A stretch of DNA of 64,000 nucleotides. It comes from Ignavibacteriota bacterium. Its GTDB lineage: Bacteria > Bacteroidota > Ignavibacteria > Ignavibacteriales > Melioribacteraceae. The first letter of the stretch is position 1; every line of letters begins with the position of its first letter. Below the pieces are notes generated by a model that saw nothing but the letters and a program-made list of their open reading frames with translations, ran no database searches and was not told the origin of the DNA. Position numbers and translations under genes: made by a program. Of this stretch, positions 63,810 to 64,000 are shown piece by piece. The DNA lies in assembly GCA_016708125.1 (NCBI GenBank), contig JADJGF010000001.1:1262001-1326000 (forward strand). Direction: 5' to 3'.

Positions 63810-64000
63810 TTTATTTTTCTCCAAAATTATAGTTTGCTTTAAGGATAGCTAATTTTAACTATCAAATTATTTTCTGAGGAAATTTTAAAAGGTTAAAACC
63901 TTATAAAATTATTTTTAGGCAATCATACTTTGGCTTGTTTACTTGGCTATTTAATGATACAAAAAATATGTTATTATAATTTTTAATTCAAGAATTATTG
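63810..64000. other. Right-edge non-coding stretch
   Basis: The last 191 bases, upstream of rsgA, hold no open frame of note and no clear hairpin. They probably contain the rsgA promoter, which I cannot place with confidence. Confidence 0.5.

Overview
This is a 64 kb stretch of an AT-rich (roughly 30% GC by eye) Gram-negative bacterial chromosome. A TonB-dependent receptor, many lipoproteins, sigma-54 activators, a Rrf2 regulator and the general protein style suggest a free-living heterotroph of the Bacteroidota/Ignavibacteriota group, most likely an Ignavibacteria-like organism. That placement is inference; no rRNA or tRNA gene was seen. Coding density is high. I saw no CRISPR array, prophage or IS element beyond one REP-associated transposase.

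Layout. 1-1.6 kb: the end of an unknown gene, a methyltransferase and a broken sialate O-acetylesterase relic. 1.6-14.3 kb: a sugar-sensing and trehalose-type utilisation locus. It holds a membrane-anchored solute-binding protein, a histidine kinase, a sigma-54 activator, two copies of an inverted repeat upstream of a -24/-12 promoter, a TonB-dependent receptor, an MFS carrier, an exported GH65 enzyme and a cytoplasmic GH37 trehalase with a fungal-like calcium motif. 14.3-21.7 kb: a MerR/GyrI pair, a Fic protein, an EamA transporter, a sugar porter, a mannose-6-phosphate-isomerase-like protein and a Rrf2 regulator. 21.8-28 kb: frameshifted corA, two lipoproteins, a hexapeptide acyltransferase, gamma-glutamyltransferase and ornithine carbamoyltransferase. 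28-35 kb: an acetate module (small DUF4212 subunit, Na+/solute symporter, exonuclease, DUF294/CBS protein, acetyl-CoA synthetase). 35-45 kb: exported ADP-ribosylglycohydrolase-like and beta-helix carbohydrate-binding lipoproteins, a pentapeptide protein, a frameshifted nuclease-methyltransferase and small metabolic genes. 45-51 kb: an NtrC/NtrB-type pair, a bacterioferritin-like protein and a PAS kinase. 51-56.8 kb: a complete trans-4-hydroxy-L-proline catabolic operon with a divergent AraC regulator. 56.8-61.5 kb: a REP/RAYT region enclosing a three-gene accessory module. 61.5-63.8 kb: a metallophosphoesterase and rsgA.

Best candidates for new biology. (1) At 57750-61285, a SIR2-like protein is divergent from a phospholipase-D/coiled-coil/J-domain fusion that overlaps a TPR gene. 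The block is bracketed by REP palindromes, looks defence-like, and almost lacks the CCGG tetranucleotide that is common in its neighbours. (2) At 1603-8676, a solute-binding protein without an ABC transporter, a kinase and a sigma-54 activator appear wired by paired upstream sites and a -24/-12 promoter to an outer-membrane receptor. Two genes (corA and the methyltransferase) each lack one T in a short T run, so either real frameshifts or homopolymer assembly errors are present.
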